A DNA stretch of 64,000 bases from Stieleria sp. JC731 (GCF_020966635.1 NZ_JAJKFQ010000001.1:1426001-1490000); one strand, 5' to 3'. Positions 9,797 to 19,060 are shown, counted from the stretch's first letter. Numbers and translations: made by a program. The notes: a model not told the origin generated them from the sequence alone.

Positions 9797-10390
9797 CTAG
9801 TCACGCGGTTGGGGCAATAGCTCAGCCAGGTCCTGCGGCCAGTGGGCACGTAAACGTTGTAAACGCATTCGGCATGCATCCGGTGACAAGCCGAGTTCTT
9901 CAGCGATGTCGCTCCATGAGCAACCTTGCATTCTCATTTCGACCAGTCGGTAGTCGACACTTCCGAAGCGTGAATGAAGGAACTCTTTCAGGTCACCTTC
10001 GCTGGCTTTGTCGGTCGGTTCGGGAATCGCGCTGGTGAGGTCTTGGTACTGTTCGACGGTGCCGCTATCACGACGGATGTCCCGTTTTCGCGCGGTGTGG
10101 AAACGGATTTTCTGCTGCACTTTTTCACGTGAAGCACGGAACAGTTTTGCTATCGCCTCGTTCGGGGATAGTTGTGCGATGGAGCCGGTTCGCGACGCGA
10201 TCAAGAAGTCCGTGAAAACGCTCTGAGCGATGTCGACTGAATCGAGCATACGGCGAACTTGTGAGCTCGCGATCCGGGTGCGGATCTCCAAGCGGATTTG
10301 GGACTCGAACTCTTTGACGAAACGAGTCGTCGAATCCTCGCACCCCTCGACAGCTTTTCGAAGTAGTGATTCTATATCTTGGTTGTTCAT
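9797..10390 (-). CDS. ECF-type RNA polymerase sigma factor
   Basis: The frame is open further upstream, but the likely start is the ATG at 10390 (MNNQDIESLLRKA), giving 197 residues. Region 2 (about 15-80) shows EFESQIRLEIRTRI and SVDIAQSVFTDFL. Region 4 near the C-terminus (about 150-190) has a helix-turn-helix with DYRLVEMRMQGCSWSDIAEE and LSPDACRMRLQRLR. This is the planctomycete ECF group usually paired with a Ser/Thr kinase, which here follows in the same direction 18 bp later. No anti-sigma factor with a zinc motif is present. The kinase may set sigma activity; that is inference from context. Confidence 0.88.
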   Translation of the reverse strand: MNNQDIESLLRKAVEGCEDSTTRFVKEFESQIRLEIRTRIASSQVRRMLDSVDIAQSVFTDFLIASRTGSIAQLSPNEAIAKLFRASREKVQQKIRFHTARKRDIRRDSGTVEQYQDLTSAIPEPTDKASEGDLKEFLHSRFGSVDYRLVEMRMQGCSWSDIAEELGLSPDACRMRLQRLRAHWPQDLAELLPQPRD

Positions 10391-10499
10391 CTCGGTCGCC
10401 TGGAACCCAAAGTCGTACAAGGCTGAACAAATTAAAACTGCGGGCTTCCCATCGCACAATGGAAACATTTGTCGACGTAGAGAAATAAGGGTAATCGAC

Positions 10500-10533
10500 A
10501 AAAAAACCTCACGCCAAAAACTGGCGTGAGGTT
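10500..10533 (-). terminator. Rho-independent terminator after the Cys-rich gene
   Basis: A 12-bp perfect inverted repeat (10505-10516 and 10522-10533, loop of 5) reads on the minus strand as a GC-rich stem followed by a run of seven T. It ends transcription coming from the gene at 10626-11237 and separates it from the sigma/kinase operon, whose promoter must therefore lie between 10390 and about 10500. Confidence 0.85.
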
Positions 10534-10625
10534 CTCGTAACCTTCAATCTCGGCGTTGAAAGTCTACTTGCAGGCGGGTTCTCGCCTCTGCTTCAGTTCA
10601 TGTTTTGAGGGGCATTCCTCAACGT

Positions 10626-11237
10626 TTACCGAATCGGGGTGACCGGTCGTCCGGCGACAATGGGGGCTGGGATGCGGTAGTAGTCCGCCGCCGAGATAGG
10701 CTCGGTGACATCTGGTGTCACTGCGCTGCTTGCTGGAGCTGCTTCCTGGATCGCAGGTGGTGTCGCGATCGTCGGCTGGTTGTGTGATTCGATCATCTCG
10801 ACTGGAATCGCCGCACAGGTCGAATCGCAGCAAGAGTCTTTTTCAACCGGAGTCCAAGAGTACTTGCATGCAGGGCAGGTGTACTTCTCTTTTTTCAGGA
10901 CACAGATCTTTCGCAGTCGAGCACCGTTGTGAACGCAGTTGGTGCAGCCAAGACCATCGCAGCTATCGCAAGATGCACAAGCGGCTTGCTTCGACTTTTG
11001 CCATGGGAAGACGACGCGTGGAATGCAGATCACTTTGGATTCGACTTTGAAACAAGTCTTCTCTTCTTCGACTTGTTCTGCTTTCAATTGGCAGGTGTGG
11101 TCGCAAACCGGGCAGCTGCATTTCAGGCCGGTTTGACTGAACACGTCACCGGCGTTGCTGTTGCTTGTCGGCATGCAAATCAGGCTTGCGGCCAACATCA
11201 GCATCCAGCAACCGTGGTTGATGATTGTCTTGATCAT
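10626..11237 (-). CDS. Cys-rich exported protein of unknown function
   Basis: The protein has 203 residues and I do not recognise a named family. A signal peptide (hydrophobic WMLMLAASLICM, cleavage near residue 29) is followed by a mature part of about 110 residues with many Cys in CXXC or CXC spacing: CSCPVCDHTC, then CASCDSCDGLGCTNC, then CPACKYSW and CCDSTC. The last 60 residues are Pro/Ala/Thr-rich and probably disordered. The Cys pairs could bind metal or form disulfides outside the cytoplasm. A strong terminator follows at 10500-10533, and the porin gene starts its own unit upstream, so this gene is probably monocistronic or reads through from the porin (81-bp gap). Confidence 0.7.
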   Translation of the reverse strand: MIKTIINHGCWMLMLAASLICMPTSNSNAGDVFSQTGLKCSCPVCDHTCQLKAEQVEEEKTCFKVESKVICIPRVVFPWQKSKQAACASCDSCDGLGCTNCVHNGARLRKICVLKKEKYTCPACKYSWTPVEKDSCCDSTCAAIPVEMIESHNQPTIATPPAIQEAAPASSAVTPDVTEPISAADYYRIPAPIVAGRPVTPIR

Positions 11238-11317
11238 GTTTATTGGTCTCTATCGGAGTTTGTTTTGTTGGGTGTCATCCGTACGAGCGGCAGGTGTTAC
11301 CGCATCGATAAGACGCA

Positions 11318-12910
11318 TTAAAAGTCGATCATGTAACGGAAGCCAAGGATCGTGAAGTCACCCGAGACTCCTTGAGCCAACGGGACGTTCGAACGGCCTT
11401 GCCCTGCGTCATCAATTTCGCCCATGACAAGGTTGGTTTGCAGTTTCGAATACGCAGTCCAGTACCAGTTGTTGCTAAGTGTGATCGCATAGCCATCACC
11501 ACCACGAATGTCTCCATCGGACAGGTCCAGGTAGTCAGCACGGATACCGACCGACATCGCACCCCAACCCGTTCCGGTTCCGCCACAGCAACGATCAACC
11601 AAGAAGAAGTTTTCGAATGGCTTGACCCGATCGATGGTTCCCGAGGTTCGTTTTAGTGGGACGTGTTCGCCGGTTAGGAAGTAGTTGGCAAACAGGTAAG
11701 CACCTTGGAAGTGCAAGTCTTCGCCATTGAATCCACCCAGCGGATCACGCTGAACCCAGGTGTTGATGTATTCGCCGGTCAACTGAAACGCACCGATGTT
11801 GAGCATCGATTCGAAAGCCAACTGTTGGTAAGACTCGGCACCCAGAAGACGTCCGGTATCCCACCATCGCGAGCTGCTGCGTGCGAGCGGTCGTGTGCGG
11901 AAGCGAGCTTCGTTGGAGTTCGAATCGTTGTCGATCGTTCCGTCCGCGTCGGTGGTGTTCGCACTACCAGCGATCGCACAGTGATAGTAGCCTCGGCCGC
12001 CACTGATTTCGTCATACCATGGGCTCATTGCCAGACGCCCGTATAGACCCGCTTCGTCGTAGTCACCACGGTAGCGACCGTCACCGGAGAGGTTCTCAAG
12101 CAAGAACGCACCGTAGCGCCAGTTGACCGATTCTGAATCGTTGTGCCCGTACATACAGGCACCCAAGCGACGTGCGTCTTCGTTGAACGTTTCTACCGCC
12201 AATGGACGTTCGATGAAAACGTTGTGGCGGCTACTGTTTAGGTGATCCAAACCGATCGGCCGTTTTTGGTTTCCGATCAAGAACTGCTGATTGTGTGGCA
12301 GATTCTTGAATCCCATGTAGACGTCTTTCATCTCGGGCGAATTCGGATTGTTGAAGTCGATCGAGATGCGGTAAAGCATGTCGCCGGGAACGTCACCCGA
12401 AAACGTCAGTCGAATTCGACGGAAGTCCCAGCGGTCTTGTGGGTCCTGGGTTGGGTCGCCACTTTCGAGATAGTTGGTGCCTGCGTCTTCATCGAGGAAG
12501 CTCCAGTTATCCAAGTGAACGCGACCGTTCAGCTTGCCGGAGGGCTTCTTCTTTTTCGCATCCGCTTCGTCTTTCAGCTTGTCTTGGTAGCCCGACCAAG
12601 ACTTTTCCAAGCTATCGAAACGCTCGACAAGGTCGTCGTAATCTTGACGCGAAACCATGTCGCCGCCGGTGGATGACGCGGCGGTTTCGATTTCTGTGTT
12701 GATATCGCCAGCGATCGGCTGTGCCGGTTGATCGTCGTCTTCTAGCAGAGCGATTCGATCGGCGGGTTGTTCAGGTCCGAAGAACGAGAATGCGTCTTCG
12801 GCGCTTGCATTTTGATTCGCCAAGCCTGTGCCGGAAACACAAGCCGACAGTGCAAGCAGTAACGATAGGCGCTTAGCGCGCACGTTGATTGATCGTTTCA
12901 TCGCATCCAT
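11318..12910 (-). CDS. OprP/OprO-type porin
   Basis: This 530-residue outer-membrane protein has a signal peptide (residues 1-31, ending near TGLANQ; an ATG at residue 4 is an alternative start). A charged coiled-coil-like segment follows (YDDLVERFDSLEKSWSGYQ, about 90-125), then a beta-barrel part matching phosphate-selective porins O and P: GRVHLDNWSF, DFRRIRLTFSGDVPG, YRISIDFNN, and a C-terminal FRYMIDF ending in an aromatic residue as in barrel proteins. It probably lets anions through the outer membrane. Location opposite phoU supports a phosphate role, but substrate specificity is not proven by sequence. Confidence 0.85.
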   Translation of the reverse strand: MDAMKRSINVRAKRLSLLLALSACVSGTGLANQNASAEDAFSFFGPEQPADRIALLEDDDQPAQPIAGDINTEIETAASSTGGDMVSRQDYDDLVERFDSLEKSWSGYQDKLKDEADAKKKKPSGKLNGRVHLDNWSFLDEDAGTNYLESGDPTQDPQDRWDFRRIRLTFSGDVPGDMLYRISIDFNNPNSPEMKDVYMGFKNLPHNQQFLIGNQKRPIGLDHLNSSRHNVFIERPLAVETFNEDARRLGACMYGHNDSESVNWRYGAFLLENLSGDGRYRGDYDEAGLYGRLAMSPWYDEISGGRGYYHCAIAGSANTTDADGTIDNDSNSNEARFRTRPLARSSSRWWDTGRLLGAESYQQLAFESMLNIGAFQLTGEYINTWVQRDPLGGFNGEDLHFQGAYLFANYFLTGEHVPLKRTSGTIDRVKPFENFFLVDRCCGGTGTGWGAMSVGIRADYLDLSDGDIRGGDGYAITLSNNWYWTAYSKLQTNLVMGEIDDAGQGRSNVPLAQGVSGDFTILGFRYMIDF

Positions 12911-13301
12911 GCAATTGACAGTCTATTGAAAACCGCCGAGCACCATTCCGTTAGGGCTCACCACAGCAGGTTTACAGAGTCTGGTTGATGGGAAGGTAAT
13001 TTCGGAATTGCGAAATTCGCCGCCTCATATTCAGGCGATCGGCTTGGTTTGTGTCGCCGGCTGCGCGAACATGTGAAGTTTTCACCACATGACCGAGGAG
13101 AATGCCTTTCCATCGCGACGAACCGTGCAAGGTGAATTCCGCGACAACTCAGCGCAGCCGGCAAGGTTTGAACCTATAACCCGCAGATCTGGTTCGATTT
13201 GCCTAGCCACACCGCAAATAATCGTCTATTGTTAACGAAGTGTTAAGAAACAGTGTAGAAGCTGTTTGTGCGTTGGGAATTCAGAATTGGAGTCGGTATC
13301 A
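12911..13301. other. Divergent promoter region between porin and phoU
   Basis: This 391-bp region is flanked by the starts of the porin (minus) and phoU (plus). It contains the Pho-box-like repeat listed separately and a GGAG at 13289-13292, nine bases before the phoU ATG. No small ORF here is convincing. Confidence 0.5.
13230..13246. promoter_or_regulatory. Pho-box-like direct repeat upstream of phoU
   Basis: TGTTAA occurs at 13230-13235 and again at 13241-13246, an 11-bp period. On the minus strand this is TTAACA-N5-TTAACA, which matches the spacing and sequence type of Bacillus PhoP boxes and the 11-bp phasing of PhoB sites. It sits about 55 bp before the phoU ATG. Binding by a PhoB/PhoP-type regulator is inference; no regulator gene is in the window. 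Confidence 0.4.
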
Positions 13302-13979
13302 ATGATCGCTCGAAAGTCGCTCGAACATAGTTTGATCGCCATCGAAGAGGCAATTTCGGGCCAATGCGATCAGATCGAATCGATGATCCGGACGGCCTAT
13401 CGAGGTCTTTGCGAACGTTGTTTGGGGACCGCTGACAATGTGTTGGCGATGGAAGAACGGATCAACGAGAACGAAGTGCAAATCGAAGAGCACTGCCTCG
13501 CTGTGCTTGCGTTGCATCAACCTGTCGCTAGCGATTTGCGTCGCACAACGGCCGCGTTGAAGATCAATGCGGACCTCGAGCGAATCGCCGATCTTGCGCT
13601 CAATCTGGCGGAACGAACCGAGTCACTCGTCGAATACCCGCAACTGGAAATTCCCAACCGCCTCACCGATATGGTGCTCTTTTCGATCAAGATGCTGCGC
13701 AACGCGCAAGAGGCATTTCTGAAAGTCGATCACAACTTGGCTGCCAAAGTTCGACGTGACGACGCGGACTTGGATGAGATGAATCGCCAAGTCATTGAAG
13801 AGCTCACCGAGAAGATGGCCAGCAATCCTGACTGGGTTTCAGGCTACCTGCACGTGTTCTCTGCTTCGCGAATCGTCGAACGGATTGGCGATCACGCAAC
13901 CAACATCGCCGAAGACATCGAATACGTCATCGATGGTGAGATTCATCGTCACCAATTGCCCGGTGATATGGCGGGCTAA
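13302..13979 (+). CDS. phoU: Phosphate signalling complex protein PhoU
   Basis: From ATG 13302 the protein has 225 residues, close to the family norm. It shows the two repeats of three-helix bundles typical of PhoU, with metal-binding signatures: LRRTTAALKINADLERIADLA in the first repeat (the E/D-x-x-x-D pattern in the helix) and SASRIVERIGDHATNIAED in the second. PhoU links the PstSCAB transporter to the PhoR sensor and limits phosphate uptake. The pst and phoBR genes are not nearby. A TTG 36 bp upstream is in frame, but the ATG has GGAG at a good distance. The gene is divergent from the OprP-type porin and has a Pho-box-like repeat upstream. Confidence 0.92.
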   Translation: MIARKSLEHSLIAIEEAISGQCDQIESMIRTAYRGLCERCLGTADNVLAMEERINENEVQIEEHCLAVLALHQPVASDLRRTTAALKINADLERIADLALNLAERTESLVEYPQLEIPNRLTDMVLFSIKMLRNAQEAFLKVDHNLAAKVRRDDADLDEMNRQVIEELTEKMASNPDWVSGYLHVFSASRIVERIGDHATNIAEDIEYVIDGEIHRHQLPGDMAG

Positions 13980-14134
13980 ATCAAGGCAGACTTGATCAAG
14001 ATCACTGTCATCATGCAGGCGATCCTTCTATCGCCAGCTCATGTTTGCTTTTCAGGTCAATTGCCTGCGTCGGATGGACAGGTGATTCGGCAGCCTACGA
14101 ATTCTCTAGCAGCGAATTTCCAGTCAGCGATCGT

Positions 14135-14554
14135 TTAGCCGGCGATCAGTTCCAGGTATTGAACAAAGCCATCGGGGGAGTCTTCGCTGGTGTGGCTCGG
14201 TGCGATACCAAGAAGTTCTTTCGCAGCCGCTGCTGCTGCTTTGCCGCCAATTTTGCGGCCGTCCAGAAATCCTGTCACCTTTTCATAAAGCGACAATACA
14301 GCGGGATTGGAGGGAGCGTCTTGCTTGGCGAGTGAACGGAGCAGGCTGATCACCAAGTTATCGCGTAACGGTGTGCGTGAATCGCTGACCGATAGGATCG
14401 CTTCGATGACCAGCCCGGCTACATCGACGGGGGCAACCGCCTCTGATTTGCCAGATGCAGGGACTGGAGGTGCGCTCCGCGAGCCCTCGTCTAGGCGGCG
14501 ACGTCGCCGACGGTCAGCAGCGCGAAGGTTGGCCTTTATTTTTGACCGGGACAT
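14135..14554 (-). CDS. Hypothetical small basic protein
   Basis: From ATG 14554 (MSRSKIKANLRAADRRRRRR) the protein has 139 residues; the frame is open upstream of this but without a better start. The first 40 residues are strongly basic and Pro/Ser/Ala-rich; a helical region follows (VDVAGLVIEAILS, NLVISLLRSLAKQ, AAAAAAKELLG). I do not recognise a family. The basic N-terminus could bind nucleic acid, which is inference. It is convergent with phoU and divergent from the ABC exporter. The ribosome site is weak, so the start is uncertain. Confidence 0.5.
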   Translation of the reverse strand: MSRSKIKANLRAADRRRRRRLDEGSRSAPPVPASGKSEAVAPVDVAGLVIEAILSVSDSRTPLRDNLVISLLRSLAKQDAPSNPAVLSLYEKVTGFLDGRKIGGKAAAAAAKELLGIAPSHTSEDSPDGFVQYLELIAG

Positions 14555-14904
14555 GATTTGACCGAGACAGGGGCGGGAGAAGAGTGTCTGAAGGTCGAGC
14601 GAAAGTAGGTCCCCACAATATCTGATTCGGAAAACGATTTCAGCGTCCGACGAAGATTTTTCCAAGGTTTCTTGTTCGGGTTGATTGGCTTTGGTCCCAT
14701 GGAGGGTGTTTTCCAGAGGTGGAAATATGCGGCGTATTCATGGCCGTGGTTCTTAAAGGGGTGACGCTTCTAACGGTTGTTTCGCCTGGGATCGGTCGAT
14801 CCGAATTGGCATGTTCAGAAATGCGACACCGGGGTGTTGCCATGAGCTAGCTTCATACAGCGTCGCGTTCCCAATCCACAGACCACCTGGACCTGTCCCA
14901 CCGC
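14555..14904. other. Intergenic region before the ABC exporter
   Basis: This stretch of 350 bp lies between two divergent genes. I see only a short palindrome, GATCGGTCGATC, around 14790-14802 and no gene, terminator or clear promoter. Confidence 0.4.
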
Positions 14905-15702
14905 ATGATCCACGTTCAACACCTAACTAAACGTTACGAGGATTTGCAGCGTGGTCGATTTACAGCGGTCGACGGTGTCTCGTTTACGTGTCGACGAGGC
15001 GAGATATTTGGGCTGCTGGGGCCCAACGGCGCTGGGAAAACCACCGTGCTCCGAATCCTAAGCACGGTGCTCGAACCGTCAGAGGGCATTGTGACCGTGG
15101 CAGGCTATGACGTTGTCCGCGATTCCGCCGAAGTCCGTCGCCATATCGGGTTCGTCAGCAACAATACCGCCATCTACGACCGCATGACCGCATGGGAAAT
15201 GGTCGAGTACTTCGGTCGATTGCACGGGATGCAACGTGCCGAGCTGCAACAGCGAATGAACGATCTGTTCGAGCAACTCCGCATGAATGACTTTCGCGAC
15301 GTACCGGGCGGCAAGATGTCGACCGGGATGAAACAAAAAGTGTCAATCGCGAGGGCGATGATTCATGACCCGCCGGTACTGATCTTTGATGAAGCCACAC
15401 TTGGCTTGGATGTCCTGGTGGCGCGAAATCTTTTGGGCGTGATCCGTTCGCTTCGTGAAGCCGGAAAGTGTCTGATCTTTTCGACCCACATTATGAGTGA
15501 AGTCGAACGTTTGTGTGACAAGATCGCGATCATGTATCGCGGCAAGATTCTTGACACCGGATCATTAGAAGAACTGCGGCAGCGACACCAAGAAGAAGAC
15601 TTTGAAGAGTTGTTCTTCGGGTTGCTCAGCCAACACGAAAAAGAAAATAGTCGGCTCGATGAGTCACTGATCGACCGACATGAAGGAGAAGTGATCGCAT
15701 GA
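14905..15702 (+). CDS. ABC transporter ATP-binding protein, NatA type
   Basis: The protein has 265 residues. Walker A GPNGAGKT is at residues 39-46, the signature region is [13 protein letters not shown], and Walker B reads [13 protein letters not shown], followed by the switch His in [15 protein letters not shown]. Sequence and partner match NatA, the ATPase of sodium or drug ABC-2 exporters. It powers the permease encoded next; the genes overlap at 15699-15702 (ATGA), so they are translated together. The Pro of the usual DEPT motif is Ala here, which is common in the family. The exported substrate is not known. Confidence 0.92.
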   Translation: MIHVQHLTKRYEDLQRGRFTAVDGVSFTCRRGEIFGLLGPNGAGKTTVLRILSTVLEPSEGIVTVAGYDVVRDSAEVRRHIGFVSNNTAIYDRMTAWEMVEYFGRLHGMQRAELQQRMNDLFEQLRMNDFRDVPGGKMSTGMKQKVSIARAMIHDPPVLIFDEATLGLDVLVARNLLGVIRSLREAGKCLIFSTHIMSEVERLCDKIAIMYRGKILDTGSLEELRQRHQEEDFEELFFGLLSQHEKENSRLDESLIDRHEGEVIA

Positions 15703-17993
15703 GTAAGCAATCCGACGAGCTTCGAAGGCGGGCCGCTTTAGCCGACAAGGCTCGATGGAGCGCGATCTGGTTGATCTATCTTCGTGAGATGCGCGACCAG
15801 CTACGTGACCGTCGAACACTATTCACGATTGCGGTACTGCCCATCATGCTCTATCCGTTGGTAGGCATGTTGCTTTTGCAGATCGCGCAGTTTTCGCGGC
15901 AGCACCCCACGGCGATTTGTGTTGTCGGAACCGAGCACCTCGTCGATGGCCCGGCGCTGATCGAAGGCGAAGCTTTTGTTGCTGATCTTACCGAGGATTC
16001 AAATCCCATCGAGATGATGGCGTATCGCTGGGATGAGCTGGGCGAAATTGCCGGCGGTGAACCGTCCAAGCAAGACGAGGCTGTGCGTTCAAAGGCGACG
16101 CGTTGGGTGACCGAGGGGGCGTTCGATTTGGTCGTGCTATTCCCGCCGGAATTCAAACAAACCGCGTTGGATGAAGACCTGATCGGAACGGCCAACCAAG
16201 AGAACCGTCCTCCGAATTCGCAGATCGAACTGTTCTTCAATGCCGGGCGTGACCAGTCCGTCGTCGCTCGAGGCCGAGTCACATCCATCCTAACCGCATG
16301 GCGAGGCGAATGGATCAAGGAACGCTTATCCGGAGTTGGCATCGACCCGGAAGTCCTTTTGCCCTTTGAATGGTCTGACAAAGACATGTCGCCAAAGCGT
16401 ACTCGCGAGGCGGCTTTTTGGAGCAAGCTGTTGCCATTCATTATGTTGGTCTGGGCGATGACTGGAGCCTTTTACCCTGCAATCGATTTGGTTGCTGGTG
16501 AAAAAGAACGAGGCACCTTGGAGACGTTGCTTTGCAGTCCCGCTTTGCGATGCGAAATCGTTTGGGGCAAGTTAGGTGCGGTAGCGACGTTTAGTATGCT
16601 GACCGCGTTGCTAAACGCTGGCAGTATGCTGATGACCAGCTCATTGGTTTTCAAACACATTGGTATCGCCGGGACAAGTCAAGTCTTCGGTGCTCCGCCA
16701 CTGGTTCCCATGTTGTGGTTGTTCGTGGCTTTGATTCCGTTGTCGTGTTTGTTTAGCGCCCTCGCGCTAGCTGTCGCGGCGATGGCGCGTAGTAGCAAGG
16801 AAGGTCAGTACTACTTGATGCCATTGATGATGATCACCTTGCCGTTGGTAATGTTGCCAATGCTTCCGGGGTCGACATTGAATATCGGAACCAGTTTGAT
16901 CCCCGTCACGGGAATGTTCTTGTTGGTGCGTGCATTGGTTGAGGCGCAATACTCGACAGCGTTGTTTTATCTGCCAATGGTCGCGACGGTGACCGGAACG
17001 TGTCTTTGGGCGGCGGCACGTTGGGCCCGTCACCAATTCGAAAGCGAATCGGTACTATTTGGTGGCGGCGAGCAATGGGAACTCGGGATGTGGGTTCGTC
17101 ACCTTTGGCGAGACCGGCAAAATGCCGCAACGCCGGTGCAAGCCTATGCCTGTGGTGCATTCATCTTGGTGACGCTGTTCTTTGCAAGGCTTAGCGTTGC
17201 GGTCGCTCCGACCGATTTCACTGGGATCGCCAAGATGGTCATGCTGCCACAAGTCTTGATCCTGTTTCCACCGTTGCTGATGGCAACGATGTTCACAACA
17301 TCGATTCGCGAGAGTTTGCGAATCCGGATGCCACATTGGACCGCACTGCCGATGGCGATTCTGTTCGGCGTCACTTTGCACCCGACGTATGTGATGCTGT
17401 CGAAGTTTATCAACCACCTGTATCCGGTCAGCGAACAGGCAGCCGAAGCGATGAAACCCTTCGCGGAGCATATCTCGGCTGCACCTTGGACGTCGGTGCT
17501 GTTGCTGATGGCGGTCGTGCCTGCACTTTGTGAAGAACTTGCTTTCCGCGGGTTTATCTTTGGCGGCCTGGTCCGCGAACGAGGAAAACTTCGGGCTGTC
17601 GCGGTAACGGCGTTGATGTTTGGGATTTCCCACGGGGTGTTGCAGCAATCGATCGCGGCTTCGCTTATGGGCGTGGTTCTGGGGTGGATCACACTGCGTA
17701 CAGGAAGCATCCTGCCATGTATCTTGATCCACGTTACCAACAATGCACTGTCAGTTTCGTTGGACCGGATTGCGACTAGCAGCTGGGAAGGCGCACAGTT
17801 ATTTGTTACCCAAACAGATCTGGGGCCGTCCTACCAACCGTTCTGGACATTGATCAGCATGGGGGTTGCGACCACCTGTTTGCTGTATTTCGGAACCATG
17901 ACACTCGAAAGCGATGAAAGCGAATCGGAGCTGATTGTGGACCATCAGGACTACGTCGACCCAACGAAATCGTTTGCGGTTGTCGGACAATAG
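15699..17993 (+). CDS. ABC-2 permease fused to a CPBP intramembrane protease
   Basis: The protein has 764 residues. The first 450 or so form an ABC-2/NatB-type permease: one transmembrane segment near residue 45, a large extracytoplasmic loop, then a bundle of hydrophobic segments with the conserved [18 protein letters not shown] motif. The last 230 residues are a CPBP (CAAX-protease/bacteriocin-processing) domain with [17 protein letters not shown] at about 611-627, then [10 protein letters not shown] and HVTNNALS, supplying the Glu, Arg, His and Asn residues typical of the protease. This fused permease/protease occurs in planctomycetes. Whether the protease acts on the exported substrate or is only structural is unknown. 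It is translationally coupled to the ATPase gene. Confidence 0.92.
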   Translation: MSKQSDELRRRAALADKARWSAIWLIYLREMRDQLRDRRTLFTIAVLPIMLYPLVGMLLLQIAQFSRQHPTAICVVGTEHLVDGPALIEGEAFVADLTEDSNPIEMMAYRWDELGEIAGGEPSKQDEAVRSKATRWVTEGAFDLVVLFPPEFKQTALDEDLIGTANQENRPPNSQIELFFNAGRDQSVVARGRVTSILTAWRGEWIKERLSGVGIDPEVLLPFEWSDKDMSPKRTREAAFWSKLLPFIMLVWAMTGAFYPAIDLVAGEKERGTLETLLCSPALRCEIVWGKLGAVATFSMLTALLNAGSMLMTSSLVFKHIGIAGTSQVFGAPPLVPMLWLFVALIPLSCLFSALALAVAAMARSSKEGQYYLMPLMMITLPLVMLPMLPGSTLNIGTSLIPVTGMFLLVRALVEAQYSTALFYLPMVATVTGTCLWAAARWARHQFESESVLFGGGEQWELGMWVRHLWRDRQNAATPVQAYACGAFILVTLFFARLSVAVAPTDFTGIAKMVMLPQVLILFPPLLMATMFTTSIRESLRIRMPHWTALPMAILFGVTLHPTYVMLSKFINHLYPVSEQAAEAMKPFAEHISAAPWTSVLLLMAVVPALCEELAFRGFIFGGLVRERGKLRAVAVTALMFGISHGVLQQSIAASLMGVVLGWITLRTGSILPCILIHVTNNALSVSLDRIATSSWEGAQLFVTQTDLGPSYQPFWTLISMGVATTCLLYFGTMTLESDESESELIVDHQDYVDPTKSFAVVGQ

Positions 17994-18011
17994 AAACTGT
18001 TGCCGATTCGC

Positions 18012-18088
18012 GAGGCTCACCCAGTGACCTCTACAGGGGACAGTAAACCTCTGCAGGGGACAGTAAGTCTGCAAGGGCCGTGAGCCTC
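18012..18088. repeat. Two 20-bp tandem repeats inside a 9-bp inverted repeat
   Basis: Two 20-bp units (18028-18047 and 18048-18067) share the core CTCTRCAGGGGACAGTAA and differ at two positions; a third partial copy, TCTGCA, follows. They are bracketed by perfect 9-bp inverted arms, GAGGCTCAC at 18012-18020 and GTGAGCCTC at 18080-18088. The layout resembles a small non-autonomous repeat of the REP/MITE kind; no transposase is near. Confidence 0.55.
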
Positions 18089-18862
18089 TGGGGAGCTGCG
18101 ATCTGCTATCTGCCTTCGCCGTCTAGATCGCGACGGGGTTCTTACGCACGCTCGATAATGCGGAAGTTTGGGCAATGCAAATGTGGGTGCAGGATGCCAG
18201 CATTTCTTCTTCGGCCGATCTGGCCCCACGGAAACGATGTTGACTGCTACGGCGTTGGCCGTCAGTGATACCATCGCTGGGGCTAGCTTGTAGCTGGGAG
18301 ACAAATCGGCCCTGTGGGGCGTCTTCCTATCGACCTGTTGATTGGCAGCTTTGATCTCACAGAATGCCACCTTCGACTCCACATGGCCAGCGGGAACGCA
18401 CGCTACCTTCAAGGAGTGAAGGGCGACAACAGCAACTCTACAGGCTGCTATGTATCGCCGATGACGCGAACGTGTTTTTCCTTTCAAAGACAAACGTCTC
18501 CAGTGTGGGGTTCAAAGCACATCGGATTGATGCGATCACGGGCTGGCAACGACACAGAAGTTATTTCAATCGAGAACAATCTCAGTGACATGCGACTGCT
18601 CTCCCCACGTATGTGGCAGTTCGTTTAGGTGTGGTGGATTACCACGTGTGTTCTGTTGCGTTCTGTTTGAGCTTCGTTTCGCTAAAGAAAATTCGTTCGT
18701 GGACGCACGATCTCAATTTTGATGTCGTTCACCGAGGTCCGTGATATCGATCGCGTTAAGTGTCATTCTCTTTGCATTGCGACAGGTTCCGCATCGCGAA
18801 TGTATGTTCGGCGCATTGAGCAAATCGTTCGGGAAAAACGCGGTCAATTTGTTAGTGCGTAC

Positions 18863-18898
18863 CCCCAGTCGATAAAAAATTTTTTCGTTCGATTGGGG
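18863..18898. other. Long hairpin with A6T6 centre
   Basis: Arms CCCCAGTCGA (18863-18872) and TCGATTGGGG (18889-18898) pair at 9 of 10 positions, and the 16-base loop contains the self-complementary AAAAAATTTTTT at 18874-18885. It lies about 160 bp before the lipoprotein gene. It could be a terminator for upstream transcripts, a protein site or a folded leader element. Confidence 0.45.
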
Positions 18899-18971
18899 CG
18901 ATTCGTTGCCCGCAAAAAACGTGTCAAAGAATGTCACCACAGCGTTGCGCGAAGTCATAAAAACAAATTGA

Positions 18972-18999
18972 GTGACGACTGCTAAGTCTCGGTTAATAT
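18972..18999 (+). promoter_or_regulatory. Possible sigma-70-type promoter of the lipoprotein/DUF1559 genes
   Basis: GTGACG (18972-18977) and TAATAT (18994-18999) are separated by 16 bases, a reasonable match to a housekeeping promoter, 62 bp before the lipoprotein ATG. An 8-bp direct repeat TTGCTTAC (19012-19019 and 19020-19027) lies in the presumed leader. Confidence 0.3.
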
Positions 19000-19060
19000 C
19001 CTGTGCGACGTTTGCTTACTTGCTTACAGATTCGACTACACGTATCGAGAGGTCACCTTA

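Larger units (their letters stand above)
17994..19060. other. Gene-poor kilobase with short repeats
   Basis: No convincing gene is seen between the permease and the small lipoprotein. Open frames here lack family resemblance, good ribosome sites and normal composition. The region holds the repeat element at 18012-18088, a short GTGGT/ACCAC inverted repeat near 18631-18645, the long hairpin at 18863-18898 and a putative promoter at 18972-18999. It could contain decayed sequence from a former insertion, but no transposase fragment is recognisable. Confidence 0.45.

Noticed and set aside
18017-18493. 158-residue minus-strand open frame in the gene-poor kilobase
   Set aside because: It spans the repeat element and shows no recognisable protein pattern.
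18713-18985. Overlapping open frames on both strands before the small lipoprotein
   Set aside because: Neither looks like a protein, and the region holds the A6T6 hairpin.
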